Shown piece after piece: positions 36,791 through 51,700 of a DNA stretch of 64,000 nt. Origin of the DNA: Triplophysa rosa (lineage: Eukaryota > Chordata > Actinopteri > Cypriniformes > Nemacheilidae); contig NC_079891.1 of NCBI RefSeq assembly GCF_024868665.1, forward strand, positions 24,962,103 through 25,026,102, written 5' to 3'. The notes under the pieces are model-generated. The model searched no databases and was not told the origin of the DNA. It saw only the letters and a program-made list of their open reading frames with translations. A program made the translations under genes and the position numbers. Numbering within the stretch: the stretch's first letter is position 1; each line of letters starts with the position of its first letter.

Positions 36791-39700
36791 CTGCAAAATG
36801 TGTAGTTTTAGTTTGCATTTCTTTGCAATTCCACAAGGCATTGATAGTGACAACCTCATGGAATAGACCTTATTTTACCGTAGGTCATTTCAGACACTTT
36901 TATCCAAAGCACTAAATATAATTCAAGCTATACATTTTATGAACAGGTAGTTTCCTTGGAAATTAAACCCGTGACCTTGGTGTTAGCGCCATGCACTACC
37001 AACTGAGCTACAGGAAAGCATAATGGTTTGTGTTTCTGATTTAACAATCGGAGATCAAGTGTCCTCACCGGTACAGCCATAGTTATACACGTTCTGGGTG
37101 AGTGTATCCATGATGTTCTTCAGTCTGTTGGACAGGATGGCATGAAGCAGAGACTTGGACAGTGAGAGGTCAAACACATCCAGGAAGGACGCAAGCGAAT
37201 ATTGATACATGCTGTTGACCAGAGCCATCTCAGCCAGGACGAAGAACAGGACAGCCCCACGCTTGGCGGCCGGACGGTAGCCGTCTCTCAGCATGTCAAT
37301 ATCGATGGCTGTTTTTTCTGCCAGCTTTAGTTTCTCAAAGACCTGTTAGAATTAAAAAATACTTCATTTTACTCATTGAAAAGGTCTTAACATTTAACAA
37401 CAGTATCTGTGAAATATTTACTGTATGGAAAAGTTAGAATGTCCTAAGCATTATGCATGTGTGTGTGCAATGAACTGACCTCGCCGGCCTTGGATTTGGT
37501 TTCCTCCAGGGTGTGGATCAGCTCTACATTATCCAGCATGTTTCCAGTAGACGTGGCCAGTTCTCTCAGCAGCGAGTCTTCTAGGTCTTTAAGCAAACGC
37601 TTGTTCTCACTAGTCTCCTGAATGAGACGCTCTCGTTGCTCCTCAAGCTCCTTACGCTCGAATCCCACAATGACACTCAGCAACTGGTCTTCCAGCCCCT
37701 TCAGTGTTACTAATGGACATTTAAAGAAAAGCATTTAACACTTCTTCATATTGTTATGCAACATCAGATTTTAGACCCATTCACATCAGAATACATTTAC
37801 ATTTAGCAGACGCTTTTATCCAAAGCGACTTACAGAGAGTTCAGGGAGCAATAAAGCGATATGTCATACAGGAGCAATAATACAATAGGTGATAATACCA
37901 AGTTACTCGTTTCCACAAAAGCCAGAACAATAATATGAGATTAGATTCTGAATTAAGGTTTCTTGTGCAAAACAGGTAGTTATCACATAAAGTTTGCTCT
38001 CACCGGTGTAATTGATTACCATGGCCTTCCCAAACACTGCAGGAGAGAACTTAGGGTTTGCCAGTTTGGTATTGAGGTAGAGTTTGAAGTTGGGATCATA
38101 GTCAACTTCTTTATCACCCAAAACCACCACCTGACGCCCCTCTGCTCCTTTAACATTCTTCTCCAGGACATTGTCAATAACTGGGTCAATGTATTCATCC
38201 ACATCTTGGAATAGGAATGGGAAGCCATATTTGATGGCCAACTCCAGCCCCTTCAAGAAGTCTGGGTCATTGAATGAGGAGATCTACAAAGAGCGAGAAA
38301 AGAAGGACAACTGTTCCACATCTTTTAAGATTTATTTACAGATAAACATCAGACAAGGGTGCATGTTAAAACCTTTAAATTGTTTTTCTCCTCTTTCTTT
38401 TTGATCCAGTTGAGGGCTTGCTGCTGTGGGTCGATGCACAAAGGGAAGCGACTGGCTCTGGTGGTCAGGATGCCATTCTGTACTGAAAGCTCATCTGGAG
38501 GAAGACCTTCAGAGCCCCACCTAAGAAAAGTGCACAGATGTTTTTCCCCCACACACAATATTCATTCTTTACCCATGCACTTATATTTTATAAGCCAGTA
38601 TCTCACCTGCTGATCTCCACCTCATCTGTAAGCAGGTTTTCTATTCGGAAGGGTCGGCTCAGAGGAATGCCTCTCTCCAGCACGTCCTTCTGCCAAACCT
38701 CATACACCATCTCATTGCGGAAGTCCCAGCTGAATGCTCCCTCATAACTGAGGAAGGCAGAGCAGATGAGACAATCTCCCAGAAGACGCACTCGCTTCTG
38801 CTTCAGCTCGTCCAGATCCTTAGTCCAACTACAAAGAATACGGAAATATGAAGCTAATAGACACACCGGGAGGTTTCTCAAAGATGTAAGATATGTTCTG
38901 TAAAGTAAAGTGTGAATTTATGTAGCACTATGGCATGTAAACTGACCGATCATTTTCTGATCCCAGGCCAGTGATAAGTTTGTCTGCAGCAATGAGTCTT
39001 CTCTCCATAACCTCAGCCTCCTCCTGCAAAAGCTGCTTTTCTGTCATAGCAGCTTCATATTTGTCTCCAAGAGCTCCAAGTTCCTTCTGGATGGCACCGA
39101 GCTCACTTTGGATTCGCTCTAGTTCGCGCTTACTCTGGAAGAAATTCCTCTCCAGTCGAGCCACCTTTCAATGTGACAGTAATGTACATTATTCCTTGTT
39201 TAAGAAATAAAATCTAAACACAGTTGTTATGATTCTCGCATACTGTATACTGTATAGTATCAAAAAAATGTACTGGTATATCAGACCTTCTCCCTCTTAG
39301 GTTTGATATCTCTGGCCACGTTGCAGTAGCCCATAACCGCCACCACGAACCTTAGCATGCCAGAACCAGCTTTACTGATGGCCTGCATCTCCTCAAGGCT
39401 GGTGTTTAGGTTCCTTAGGTAAGCTGAGAATATGATAAGGAGGCAATAAAATAGCTGACCACGATCATTTTTATGAAAAGGTTTATAACCAAAGATTTGA
39501 GATTTGAAATCATCCTGTTTTTTGTTGTTGATGCTGGTTTACCTTTGACTGTTTTGATTTGACCTGAATTGATCAAGTCACAGTCCATCTCCATAAGCGA
39601 GCGCAGGAAGTTGGCCTCTGACATCATGGCCTTGGCCGTCTTCCAGTTGATCTCTTTGTAGCCGCGTATTACCAGGATACACTCACACACAACCTGCACC

Positions 39701-42700
39701 TGTTTGGGTGGCTTTGCAAAGGATCTGTAACACCATGACGAAGAGAGATGAGACACAGAAGAGAACAGCATAGCAGATGACAACCATATATCAGAGGTGC
39801 CAAATTATCACAATAGCCTGTAATGACACAGGAACACACAAGAAAGGATCTTCAGTGTTCATTTTCTTCAGAAAAATGACCAAAAAAGAACAAAGAGTAA
39901 CTGAAAGAAGTACAGAGAGAACTGGAACATCATGGTTGTAATACTACTTTTTTATACTTTTTGTAACATTAAAGAAAGGAACTTGTTAGATTTATTCCCT
40001 CTGCCTTTTTCTACAGATAGAAACATAAAACATATTGCACACAAATCTGTCCAAAGCTGTGTTGTGCATTGCAATGAAATCAAAATGCTGTTGCATTAGT
40101 ACATGAATGTCAGGTTTATGTTATCTTCAATGGTTTGGTCTTACCTGAGTGGGGATGGTTATTGCCATGTATTCATATTTGCATTATACAAGTGTTTATA
40201 AAAGCATTCGATTCATACTTCATTTCATTTGACTATATTATTATTTAATGAGCAATGGATGCTTTGTTTCAGAGCACATCAGTAATTGATTTGATGCTAC
40301 ACCTGGTGCACACATACAGAGTAGAAGAACAGTTTGTACCTGATCTCTGTGACATCAGATTTGTCCAAGTCTTGCAGGGCGATGCGTGCGGCCTCCAAAG
40401 CAGGAAGAGCTTCAGCCAGAGAGCTCTCAGCATCTTTCTTTTCCACCACTATCACCTTATTTTGTTCCTCTATCTCTTTAGCCTTCTCCTCTGCCAGGGC
40501 TTTCTTCTCCTCCGCTGAAAGAAAAAGACCAACTTTACTATACAAAGCAAAAGGCATATTAGTGGTTTCTTAAAGGGACAGGTCACCCAAAAATGAAACT
40601 TCTGTCATCATTTACTCATAAGTTGTTCCAAATCTGTATAAAATGATTTGTTCTGACGAACGCAGAGAAATATATTTGGAAGAATGCTTGTAACCAAACA
40701 GTTCTTGGCCACCATTGACTACCGTAGTAAGAAAAATTGCTTTATAAATTCTTCGCCACAATACCCGTGTTGATTTCAATTAGGTTTCTAAGAGAAACAT
40801 TTGTATCAGATGTGATTTTGTCCTTACCAACAGCTGTATTAGAGCAGATCTCTTGTAGAAGTATCTCACAGGCTGAAGTCTTTTCTGCCAGAACAACTTT
40901 CTGATCTGCCAGTTTAATGTTGAGCTCCGCTAGCTGTTCACTCGCCTCCTTTAACTTATCCAAACCCCCCTCCAGACGTTTGCATTGTGCTGAGGTGTGT
41001 GCACACATGTACATATATTCATTCAAGAGCACAGACACAAACATCTCTAAACAGCACAAGACAAATGCACTCTTACCCAGGATGTATTTATCTTTATCCT
41101 CCAGTAGGGTGGAGTAGGTGCTAATGAAGTCCAAGAAGTTTTTGGGAGTCACGTAATTGCTGCGGCGAAGTGTTTGCTGGAACAGTTTACTGTACTCGCC
41201 AACAGAGCTATGCACCATGCAGACGTGATCGATCACCGCTTCTGCATTGCATTCTGGGATCATGGGACTCTCACCTGTTATAGGCCGGGATAATAAAACA
41301 TGACTGATACTGTTAATCATGAATATCCTGTATTTATAAATTTGACCCCGGATTAATTTAAACAGACTAATATAGACTTGCTGATCATATATAGATTATA
41401 TGAAAATACCAAGGAAGGACTTGGCCACTGCATGTAAAGCCTGAAGGGGCCATGGTGAGAACCAGTCAATGCCAGTATTATTAACCAACCCTGAAAACCA
41501 AGAACATTTAAAACTTTAACATCAAAGAAATATGAATAAATGCGAACAAATGCATTTTTGAAGTGAAGCTCAAGGACCTGGGAAATTCCTGCAGCGTGTT
41601 CTGAGAGTGTCTCCTACAGGAGACATGGCCAATACTATGTGCAAGTTGTTAGCGCTCTTGTTTACAAAGTATTGCCACACGCTCTCTTTAGATGGCCCAG
41701 AACCCATCTTCATGGCCTCATCGCGCAGCTGATTCAGGACCGATTCCTTCTCATCATCTGGGAACAGGGCTGGAACCATCCCTAAACACAAATGAGTAAA
41801 AAACATCAATGAAAGACTGTGCCTTAATGTGATCATTTTTACAAGTTACACATCAGTTTCATGGATAATTTACAGTGTTATATACAACATTTACATCAAA
41901 CATTTCTTAGATCATTTTTAAACTGAGAGTAAGCTTCACCTGAGGTAAGCATGTTGTTGATAAGCTCCAGAAAACCTTCCTCAGACACATGGGCATCAGT
42001 GAACAGAAAGACCATTTTCTTATTCTCTATACCCAATTTAAGGTAAAGAGTTTTCAGATCTTCACGGAAGTTAGCCTCCGAGTATCCTCTACTAAGCACA
42101 ATTTCAAAAACCTGCAAATACACATAACAGTATCACACAAAAAAGCATTACAATGTAATTACCAATAATAAAAGAAAGACATTTGCACTGATCTGCTGAT
42201 GATTTACCTCATAGCCTGCTGTAAAAGCAGCCAGCTTTGTAAGAGACTGTTTTCCCGATCCGCCCACACCGACCAGCAGCGCATGACCTCGGTCCATTCT
42301 GATGATGCGATGAATGACAGTCAAGTGCTCGAGAGCGTCATCAAACAGAACCAAGTTCATCCTGGTCTTGCTTTCATTGTATTCCTCCAGGATCTCCTAC
42401 AGGAGTCAGTAGAGAGCTTTGAGTGTGATGACCAATAATAAAATCATCAGACTACCAGAGCCTGCTCATTTTTTGAGTTAGTTGATGGTTTCATCACCGC
42501 ACCTGAAACAGAGCTTTGGATGCATCATAGTCTAATACGTCCTCATAGACTCTTGGCTCAGAGTTAAGAGCTGTTCTGTAATCTCCAAACAGAATTGGAT
42601 CTCTCATGGCTGAATCGAGGTCTGGTGTGAAGTGCTCTTCAATCAGTTTCTTTATGTGTCCCTGAACCTGTAAAGAGTAAATATGGAGCATAAGTGTATA

Positions 42701-45700
42701 ATTTCACTGGCTTTTGTGTCATCACATTCATAGACAAATCATGACAAAAATATGTTACTATAGACTACAACAGGAAGTCAAATAGCATACCAGGACTTTG
42801 TCGGTTTCGTTGATAAGTCTGTCATGGAAGACTCGTAAGCATTCATTCCTCCACACACGGACAAACTGGTTGACCGTGAAAAACCTGGTCCATAAAGTGA
42901 AAACAGAGGTTACATAAAAGTAGAGTTATTTTAGGTTTTTAGTTTGATAAATATTTTATTTTTTATTTTAATGCTAATTTTAATTTAATTATTTTAATTG
43001 TTTATTATATTAATTAATTATATATTTAATTATTAAATATACTTATTTAGCAGATTTTTATGTGCTTTTGCCATTTTTAAAATATATTTTTATATTGCTG
43101 TATAGTTTTAATTAAGTTTAAATTTTATTTATTTATTTTATTTATTATCTTTTAGTGCCTCAAACAAACAAAAAATGAGAATGTCGCCTTACTAATAAAC
43201 TGAAGTACGTTTTTCAAATAATATATATTTATGTAATGACAATTGGTCTATATTTTATTTGACTTAATTTGACATAAATGTTTTAATAGCAAGAAAATCA
43301 TCACGAGTCAAAATGGCGCCATTTAATTTTGTAATCAAAGTTTTCTTATTAAAATTCTTCACCTTTCAGGACTGGTCAGTGTCAAGCCATGGTAAACTCT
43401 GGAGAGGTCTCTCAGGTTAAAGATGTAGTGAAACTTGGAGGGTGTCGGTGGTAGATCTTTAATGATGGTTTTGTACAACTCAAGCGTACAGAAGGTCAAC
43501 TTGTCGCAGATGTTTTGGATGCACTCCTCAAAGGGCTATATGAAACAAAAGCAACAATGAAGATGAAAATCTTCATTTCATACTGTACACAGATGTTTTG
43601 CATTACTCTATTACAGCAAATGTCCAAGATGGTGATCTGAATTACTTTAGTGTGTCCTTTCAGAATAGAATAGTAGATAAGATGGAGGGACTCCTCTTTG
43701 GGGAAGGGAATGTTGAAGACACTGAAGAGAGAGATGAATCGAGGGTCCACCTCATTCCTACCGCCGCCTGCTTTCCCCATGGCCGCAATAAAGCCCAAGT
43801 CCTTTATGATCTTATAGTTAAGTTCCTTGCCTCTGTCATACATCCCACCCCTGTCCAACAACAGCTTTAAGAGAGCTATAGGCTGCTGGGTACCATATTC
43901 ATCCACCTGAAATCAAACAAATACGTGGAACTTTTTCATGCCCAAATACACACCAAAACGTTTGTTGATATGTTATGAAGGTATGTATGAGTACAGTATA
44001 AATTCAGTCTTACCCTTGGCATGTTGAGGTCATCCATAAAAACAAGGAGCCGTTTTCCCATTGGAGGTCCATATGTGTCCTTGGTTCTTTTCTCAACACT
44101 TGCCTCCAGAGTCCTCTGCAGGTCCATGGATGTTGTTCTCGAGGAGAAATTTATGGCCATCATTATCTGATAAAAGATGAAGATTCTGTATTATATTTCC
44201 TACAGAACACAGTTTATAACGTGCACATGGGATATTCAAAGCAATAAACATACTGTTGTGTCTGTTTTGAGATTGCTGAGGAAATTCTGTATGGTGGCTG
44301 TTTTAGAGGTACCAGACTCTCCAACCAGCACCACTGGTCTTTTCACCTTCACCATCTGTTCTAACAGCCAGTTAGCACGAGTGGTGTCCACTGTTGGAAC
44401 TGGCCGAAAGCAAAAGGTACAGTACATGTATACAGTGTGAAGAACACTAATAAAAACATATATTGTGGAAAAAAACTGCACAGGACAAAAAAAAGAAAGC
44501 TGTTTTACCAAGGACATCGATGAATTTCATTTCAGGGTTATGAACATATTTTGACACCATGGAGCTCCAGGGAACCCACTTCTTCTTGCTCCCATCAAAA
44601 TGGAAATCAAAGAGAGTTGGCAAGTAAACTGCAAAAGAAAACAAAACAGATTTCAAATATTTAGACACAGACATGATATTATTTCAATCATTCTTTCAGC
44701 AAAATCTCACCTGGTATCTCTCCAGGGCCAGCAAGCACCTTCTCATCATGAACACTGTTCAGCGAAGACAACTTTTTAATAAAATCATCAAACTTCTGTC
44801 TGCCTTTGTCCAGCAGAGATGCCCCGAGTGAACAGTACAGCGCCTCCAGAAAATAACACTCCAGCTCTTCAGAACTCAAGTCTGCATTCTCCAGCAGAGA
44901 ATCCAGCATCACAGTCAACTGCATCACCTACACAAAGCATGAGATTTGAACTACATACTACAGAAACTGTCCATGCTGGAATGTTCTCCAAGTCTCTATC
45001 GAGACTTACCATGTTTAAATCAGTCTGAGGGATTACTGTCTTCAGTTTCTCTGTCTGTTTACCATCAACTATACCGTCCACTATCATATCAATGGCACTT
45101 GGTACATACTTTTCAAACAGTTTTCTGAGATCGAACTGCTCCTGTTGACAGAGAAAAATTATGTAAAAATAGCAAATAACACGGCAAAACATTTTTAATT
45201 AAATGTTATTTTTAATGGTTGCTCATTCAAAATGGTCAATTTATGCACCAAGTTTCAAGTTTATTTGTCATATGTACAGATGTTAGTGACAGTGTACATT
45301 GAAATGCTTTTGTGAGGGCATAGGCAGTCTACAGCAATACAATAGTAAAAAAATACATAAAATAATAATAATAATATAAGAAATATATAAAGAGAGAGAG
45401 GGAAATAAAGTGAACACAGTTAAGGATAAGAGACAAGGGAAGAGAAATAATATATACATATATTTACAGCATAACAATTACTGCAAATGTGGCAAAAATA
45501 TAGAGAGTATTTACCATAAAAACGTACAGTACAGTAGTTAAGGGTGTATACTGTGTATGAGTAATTTGTGTATTCACATAAAGAGTAAAGAATTGAAAGT
45601 GCAGGTGCAGAACAAGTACAAAAAATGTATGCATGAGGTATACAGTATGTATTGAATTAAGATGTCCAGCAGAGTTTAGCATATAAAATGTCTTCATTAT

Positions 45701-48700
45701 GCATCTTTAAACCATTAATTTTAGCATTTTTGGTTACTAATTATTGAGTAGCCAACTGGTTGTTTATGAAGTAAGATACAAATAATTTCTTACTTTAGAG
45801 TGTCTGCTGTTGATCCACTTTCCCCAGTAGGGAGCATAGCGAAGATTCTTGGGGTCCACAAACACCATTCCACACCGAGAAACTGTAGCTGGGGATGCAT
45901 ACTGCAGATCTCCAACCTAAAACATATCATTCCTTATCAATTATAACATTTTAGCAAAAACATATTAATCCTAATTACTTTACAACATTTACATTAAATT
46001 ATTGATTTTTGTTATAATACTGTGAGTTTACACCACAGACTGTATAAAACATGGATCTAGTGCTCGTGATGTCACCCATAGGTTTCTGAGGAGCTTTTTT
46101 GAAGCCTAAAGTGGGCGAAGCCGGCCGTCGCAATTTTGGCAGCATGTCACCGAGCGTCACTCCGGATAATCGAATATGGGTAAAGACGCGGAACATGGTT
46201 GGAGCTGAGGTGCTTGGTTGCTGAAACCACTTGTCACTCAAGTGGCCAAGCCCTTATTATGCAGGATTTTAAGGCTTAATATAATTTAAACGGATGAGTT
46301 TCACACCGCTCACAGTTGTCATGAAGGGCAAAATTAGCTATACAGACCAATTACACTTTTGTACCACGCTGTAAACATGTTGTTTCCTGCTGTAAAGTTG
46401 GGCATTTAAACATGGGGCTCAATGAGATTCTGCTCTCTTTTGGAGCCAGTCTCTAGCGGCCAGTCGATGAATTGCAGTTAAAGTCACTTCCGTGTTGGAT
46501 TCACGAGAGAGAGATCGGTTTACACTCTACCTCAAAAAGGAGTGCACAGTGACTCTGTAGACGGATTCTCTCTCCATTAGCCAATGTGAGAAGCTTGTTA
46601 TCATCCATCACTGAATTCATATTCTCCACCCAAAGAGCATCAACATCTCCATCAAACAGTATGTACCTGTGAAGCCAGAAGTTTCTTAGAATTAGATTTT
46701 ATATTATATTATTCAAAGCATTGTATCTGTTAACAAAAGTTTGATCTTCTGTCTGATAGTCTACAGGCATGGTTTCCAAAGCCTTGATCTTCACCTCCTT
46801 TCTTTTTTGTCTGTGGGTTTGTTGATGTCTCGAAATATGTTAGACAGTATCCCATCAGTCCAATCTCGTGTGACCGTATCCAGGATCCCATACAGCTCGA
46901 TCACACTCATCGCTTTAGGGTTCAGGGTGTACAGTTTGGTCAGCAAGCCCAACCTACAGATACAATTTAAAGGGACGGTTCACCAAAACTGAAAATACTG
47001 TCATCATTTACTCACCCTTGAGTTGTTCCAAATTTGCATAAATGTCTTTGTTCTGATCAACACAGACAAGATATTTACTGTAGAAGAATGCTTGTGACCA
47101 AACAGACCTTGGCCACCATTGACTACCATAGTAGGAAATACTACAAAGGTAGTCAAAAGTGCCCCAGAACTGTTTGCTGTTCTACATTCTTCAAAAGAAT
47201 CTTATTTTGATTTACAAAGCATTTTTTTCTACTATGGTAGTCAATGGTGGCCAAGAACTGTTTGGTTACAAGCATTCTTCCAAATATCTTTCTCTGTGTT
47301 CATCAGAACAAAGAAATTTATACAGATTTAGAACTTAAATGTGAGTATTTTCATGAGAGAATTTTCATTTTTGGGAGACTGTTCCTTTAACAGTTATGCT
47401 TCATTGCATGGGAGAACATTTGTTTTATGAAGAGAGCATGCAGAAGGGCGTTTTGTATAAAAATATATTGTTAGATATATGTAGACAGAGACCTGGTCTG
47501 GGATTGGCAGAGTGTGTTGATCACCACAGATTTCCCTCCCCCTGTTGGTCCAACCACCATTGTGGTGTGTCTGGTCATCATGGTCTCATACATTTGCACC
47601 ACTTTGTCCACCTACATTCACAAATACAAAAATTACTGAGTCTGCTTAATCGTTCAATCAATCCTTTGAAGGTTAGATTCTGAAGGAAGAATAACCTGGT
47701 CGGGCAGCATAATATATTTGTTCTCCTGCATGGTGGCCTCCACAGCATCATTTAAGCTGGGGTAACGGACACGTGGGCAGCCGAGCCCAGGAAACAGATC
47801 TGATATAAGGCCCAAGAACAGAGGAACATCCTCAAATACAAACTTGGGCAGATTCATATCTCTAAGAGCCCTCATCAAAACAACATCCTAAAAGAGAGGG
47901 GGAAAGAAATCACAAAAACATTCAAAGAAAACCATAGCATTTAAGTGGTTTAAAGGATTGAAAGTATGCAAAGAGACCAGTACCTCACTGAGGTCAGGTG
48001 AGCCTCTCTTCAGCTCTCCGGCCATGACCAACACTGACTTCAGTGCTCTGAGACCAAAGTCATAGTGGGACTGTTTGGAAAGCTGCTCGCGCGCCAGTTT
48101 GTACAACACTGTCATCTTCTTTGCCAAAACCTGCAAATCATTTAAGCAATTTGTCTTTTGTTTGACAATAATAATTGATAATAAAAAGTGGCTCTTTGAT
48201 TTGCTGGGCATCTCCAGGACCGGTGGCACAACGTAAATGTTGTGTAAATGTTTAACAGTATTTAAAGGGCAGTAAATCGTTTTCCTGCTCATTCTCATTC
48301 TCATTCACAACTCCTTCCTGGTGGAACATTCTTCCTAACTCGGTCCGGTCAACCACATCTCTCACAACATTCAAAAAACTACTTAAAACCCATCTCTTCT
48401 GTGAATACTTGACAGACAAAAAAACACTAACCCTCTCTCTTTCTCTCAACAGGTAGTGGTCTAGCTTTTGTTGAAACCAGTTACTTTGTATTGGCACCTA
48501 TTGCATTATTGCTCCTGTATGACATATCGCTTATTGCTCCTTAAACTCATTGTAAGTCGCTTTGGATAAAAGCGTCCGCTAAATGACTAAATGTAAATGT
48601 AAAAAGGTCCAGTTTGAAATTTAGCAACATCTAGTGGTGAGATTGCGAACTGCAACCAACAGCTCAATCCACCCCTCCCTTTTGAAGCACCACGGTGGCT

Positions 48701-51700
48701 GACACAGGGCTAAGATGTTGTCACGTTTTCATTTCTTTTTCGAAGGAGATATACGAAACGCGCTCTGTGCAGTTTGTCCATTTAGTGCTACTGTAGAAAC
48801 AACATGGCAAACTCTATGTAAGGCGACCCGCGATGTACTGTTTGTAGAAAGAAATAGCTCATTGTAAGGTAATAAAACATAACGCTACACTATGTAAGGT
48901 CTTTAAACACCTCTGAAGTAGGGCTTGGCAAGTGCCGATACAATATACTACTATGTATTTCGATACGATACAAATTTGCGATATATTACAATACTTTAAC
49001 TAGAAAATGTAAAAAGAAGAGCTAGAAATACAACATGCTGTGCACCACCGGGGGTTTTCTGTAAGGATAAGTGTAAAAACATACATGGACCTTTAGATCA
49101 GAGGTTTGGGTTCTCAAACTGTGGATTGCGCCCCTCAAGTGGGTAGCACAGGGGAATAAGGTGGCTCACGCAAGTCACTTGGCTGTTGTGGTGCATTACA
49201 GTTAAAACAATGAACATGGGCAGTATAAAACCCCTGCTTCATCTGTGCTGTAAATGCGCTGGTGTCACATCCGTGAAAGCACAATAAATGTCATTGTTAG
49301 TTTTCTTAATAAACTTTTTGTCTAATGCACTGCAGTAGCCAAGTGACTTGTGTCATGACTTGGGAAGCCAACAAACAGCATTATTTTATATAACTCATTA
49401 CTCCATTACTTATTTTGAAAACCAAAGCACACCCACACATCAGCTCTGAGAGCTCCAAGCGTTCTTATATTTTTCGCCATGCTCACTTCACTTACTTTTG
49501 GCCGTATGTATATGACATGATTTAAAAAAAATCTTGCGATAGTTACATGTATTGATATTTTTGCACAGCCCTACTCTGAAAACAGTTATGTGTATGATAT
49601 TGCATTTCTCTAAATAGATCCTCCAAAAAATTACACATTGGGCTTTTAATGGCACAAGTGTCTTCTAAACAAACCGTTGACCCCAACACTTAAATAGCAA
49701 ATGACATTTAATGACGTTCCAAATTTTCAATTGCATACAAGAAGTCCTCACCTTAGCCATGAGGAAGCCCTCCGAAAAGAGCATGATCTCACAGATCTGC
49801 TGCAGGTCCGGCACGATGACCACTACCGGTCTGAACAGAGCTTTCACTGACTCGGGCAACTCTGTGCGGCCAGCATAACCGGGGTTCATTGTGATGAAGA
49901 TGCCAATGCGGTTGTCCAGACTGATCTCCTGGCCTTCAAACTAACCAACACAAAAACAAGAGACAGTCAGAGCCTGACATAATTTCAAATTTCCATAGCC
50001 TGACAGGGACAGGGTGTAATAAACTCACATGAAACCTCTTGAGGTGCAGCATGAGAGCGTTTCGGATGGTTTGGATCTGGGAGGAGATGACAGACAGCAC
50101 CGAGGCATCAATGCGGTTAAACTCATCAAAACAGCCCCAGGCTCCGCACTGAGCTAAACCAGAGAGGATCTTTCCCACCGCCTGGGGAACAGAGAGAAAC
50201 AACGATGTTACAATATATAATCTGACCATATATATAATATTAAGCAAAGCTTTTTTTTAGTCTGAGGTCTCTTACCATGTAATCCATCCCCTCTCCACAG
50301 TTGGTGACAACACACAAAAGCCCCAAAGCCTTGGCCAGATCTTTAGTGGATTCTGTTTTCCCTGTGCCTGCAGGCCCAGCCGGAGCTCCCCCCAAGAACA
50401 TAGACAACGCCTGAGAGCACCAAACCTCATATTAATAACACATACACAACTCAGACCACTTAGGGCTGTAAAACTGTGTAGACGAAGTACCTGAGTAAGT
50501 GTGAGATAGATACGGTCAGTCAGTGGAGTAATGACCAACCGTCCATTCAGTCCCATATACTCGTAGCCGTAGGAGAACTGAGCGCTGCATTGTCGCACAA
50601 ACAGCTCATCTGGCTCCTTAACCCAGTAGAATCTTAACTGACTCTCCCATTCAAACTCACGGGCGTCTGTGATGCTGTTCACATCAAAAAGCATGTTAGA
50701 GAGGATAATTCCCTTTTGCTGTCAGTAATTGACAGTAATGCACAGAATTCTTACCTGTCTCTGACAAAAGTGTCCACAATGTCCCTAGCATGGACATCTA
50801 TGATGAGGACGGTATTGAATTTGCGTCTGTCATTCTTCTTTAATGGTTGCGTGATGCGTCTCACCAGATCATTGATCTGCTGGTGCATTTTCTTCGCATA
50901 CAGTTTCAACGCCTGTTTTTCTCCATGATTTATCCTTTTGAAGACATCTTCTACCTCCCACGTCCACCACACCTGATTGGCTGCCAGCACCACCATGCCC
51001 TGGTAGTCCAGCATCCAATCCACCCTGACAGACAGACAGGAAGACAACGGAGCACTATTAATAATTAAACTAACACCAAAACATCTCACAAGCTATCAAA
51101 TATGTTAATACAGATCAAATTCTCACAAGCACTATTTTGATGACCAAGCAATTTTGAGGAACAGTAAATGGTTTAGTGCGGTCTAGTCATTTCTTCACCT
51201 TGTCTTCTGATGACTGTAGAAGTAAATAGCCTCTTTGGTGATGAGTCTGTTAGTTCTTCTCATCTCCAGCAGGACTCCGGTCATCCAGTCCTCCACGCGC
51301 CCCTCGGCAGGTACAGGCTGCTTGAGCTCCATCACCTCACCCTCCGCGGACACCAACGCGTTTGCCACCATTTCTCCATTCGTCCCCGTATCAAAGCGCA
51401 GAGCTGCTATATTATCATACATCTGCAGAAGAAAGCAGCAGCACATGTGGAGACACACAGCAGAACGACAGTTAAGGTTTGGGAGTTGTTCTGCAGCTAA
51501 TGATCTGAGACAATGATAAATCCAGGGCGTGATAGGGTATGTACGCACACTGTGAGTTACACTTTCATAAACATTTGAAAGAATTTATAGACAGAAGTAA
51601 TCATCTATGATATACAATAACGCCAATGCAAACATGGTAAAATTACCTTGATCATGTGCTCCTGCACACAAGTAGCCTCACTGCTGCCCAGAATACTGAG

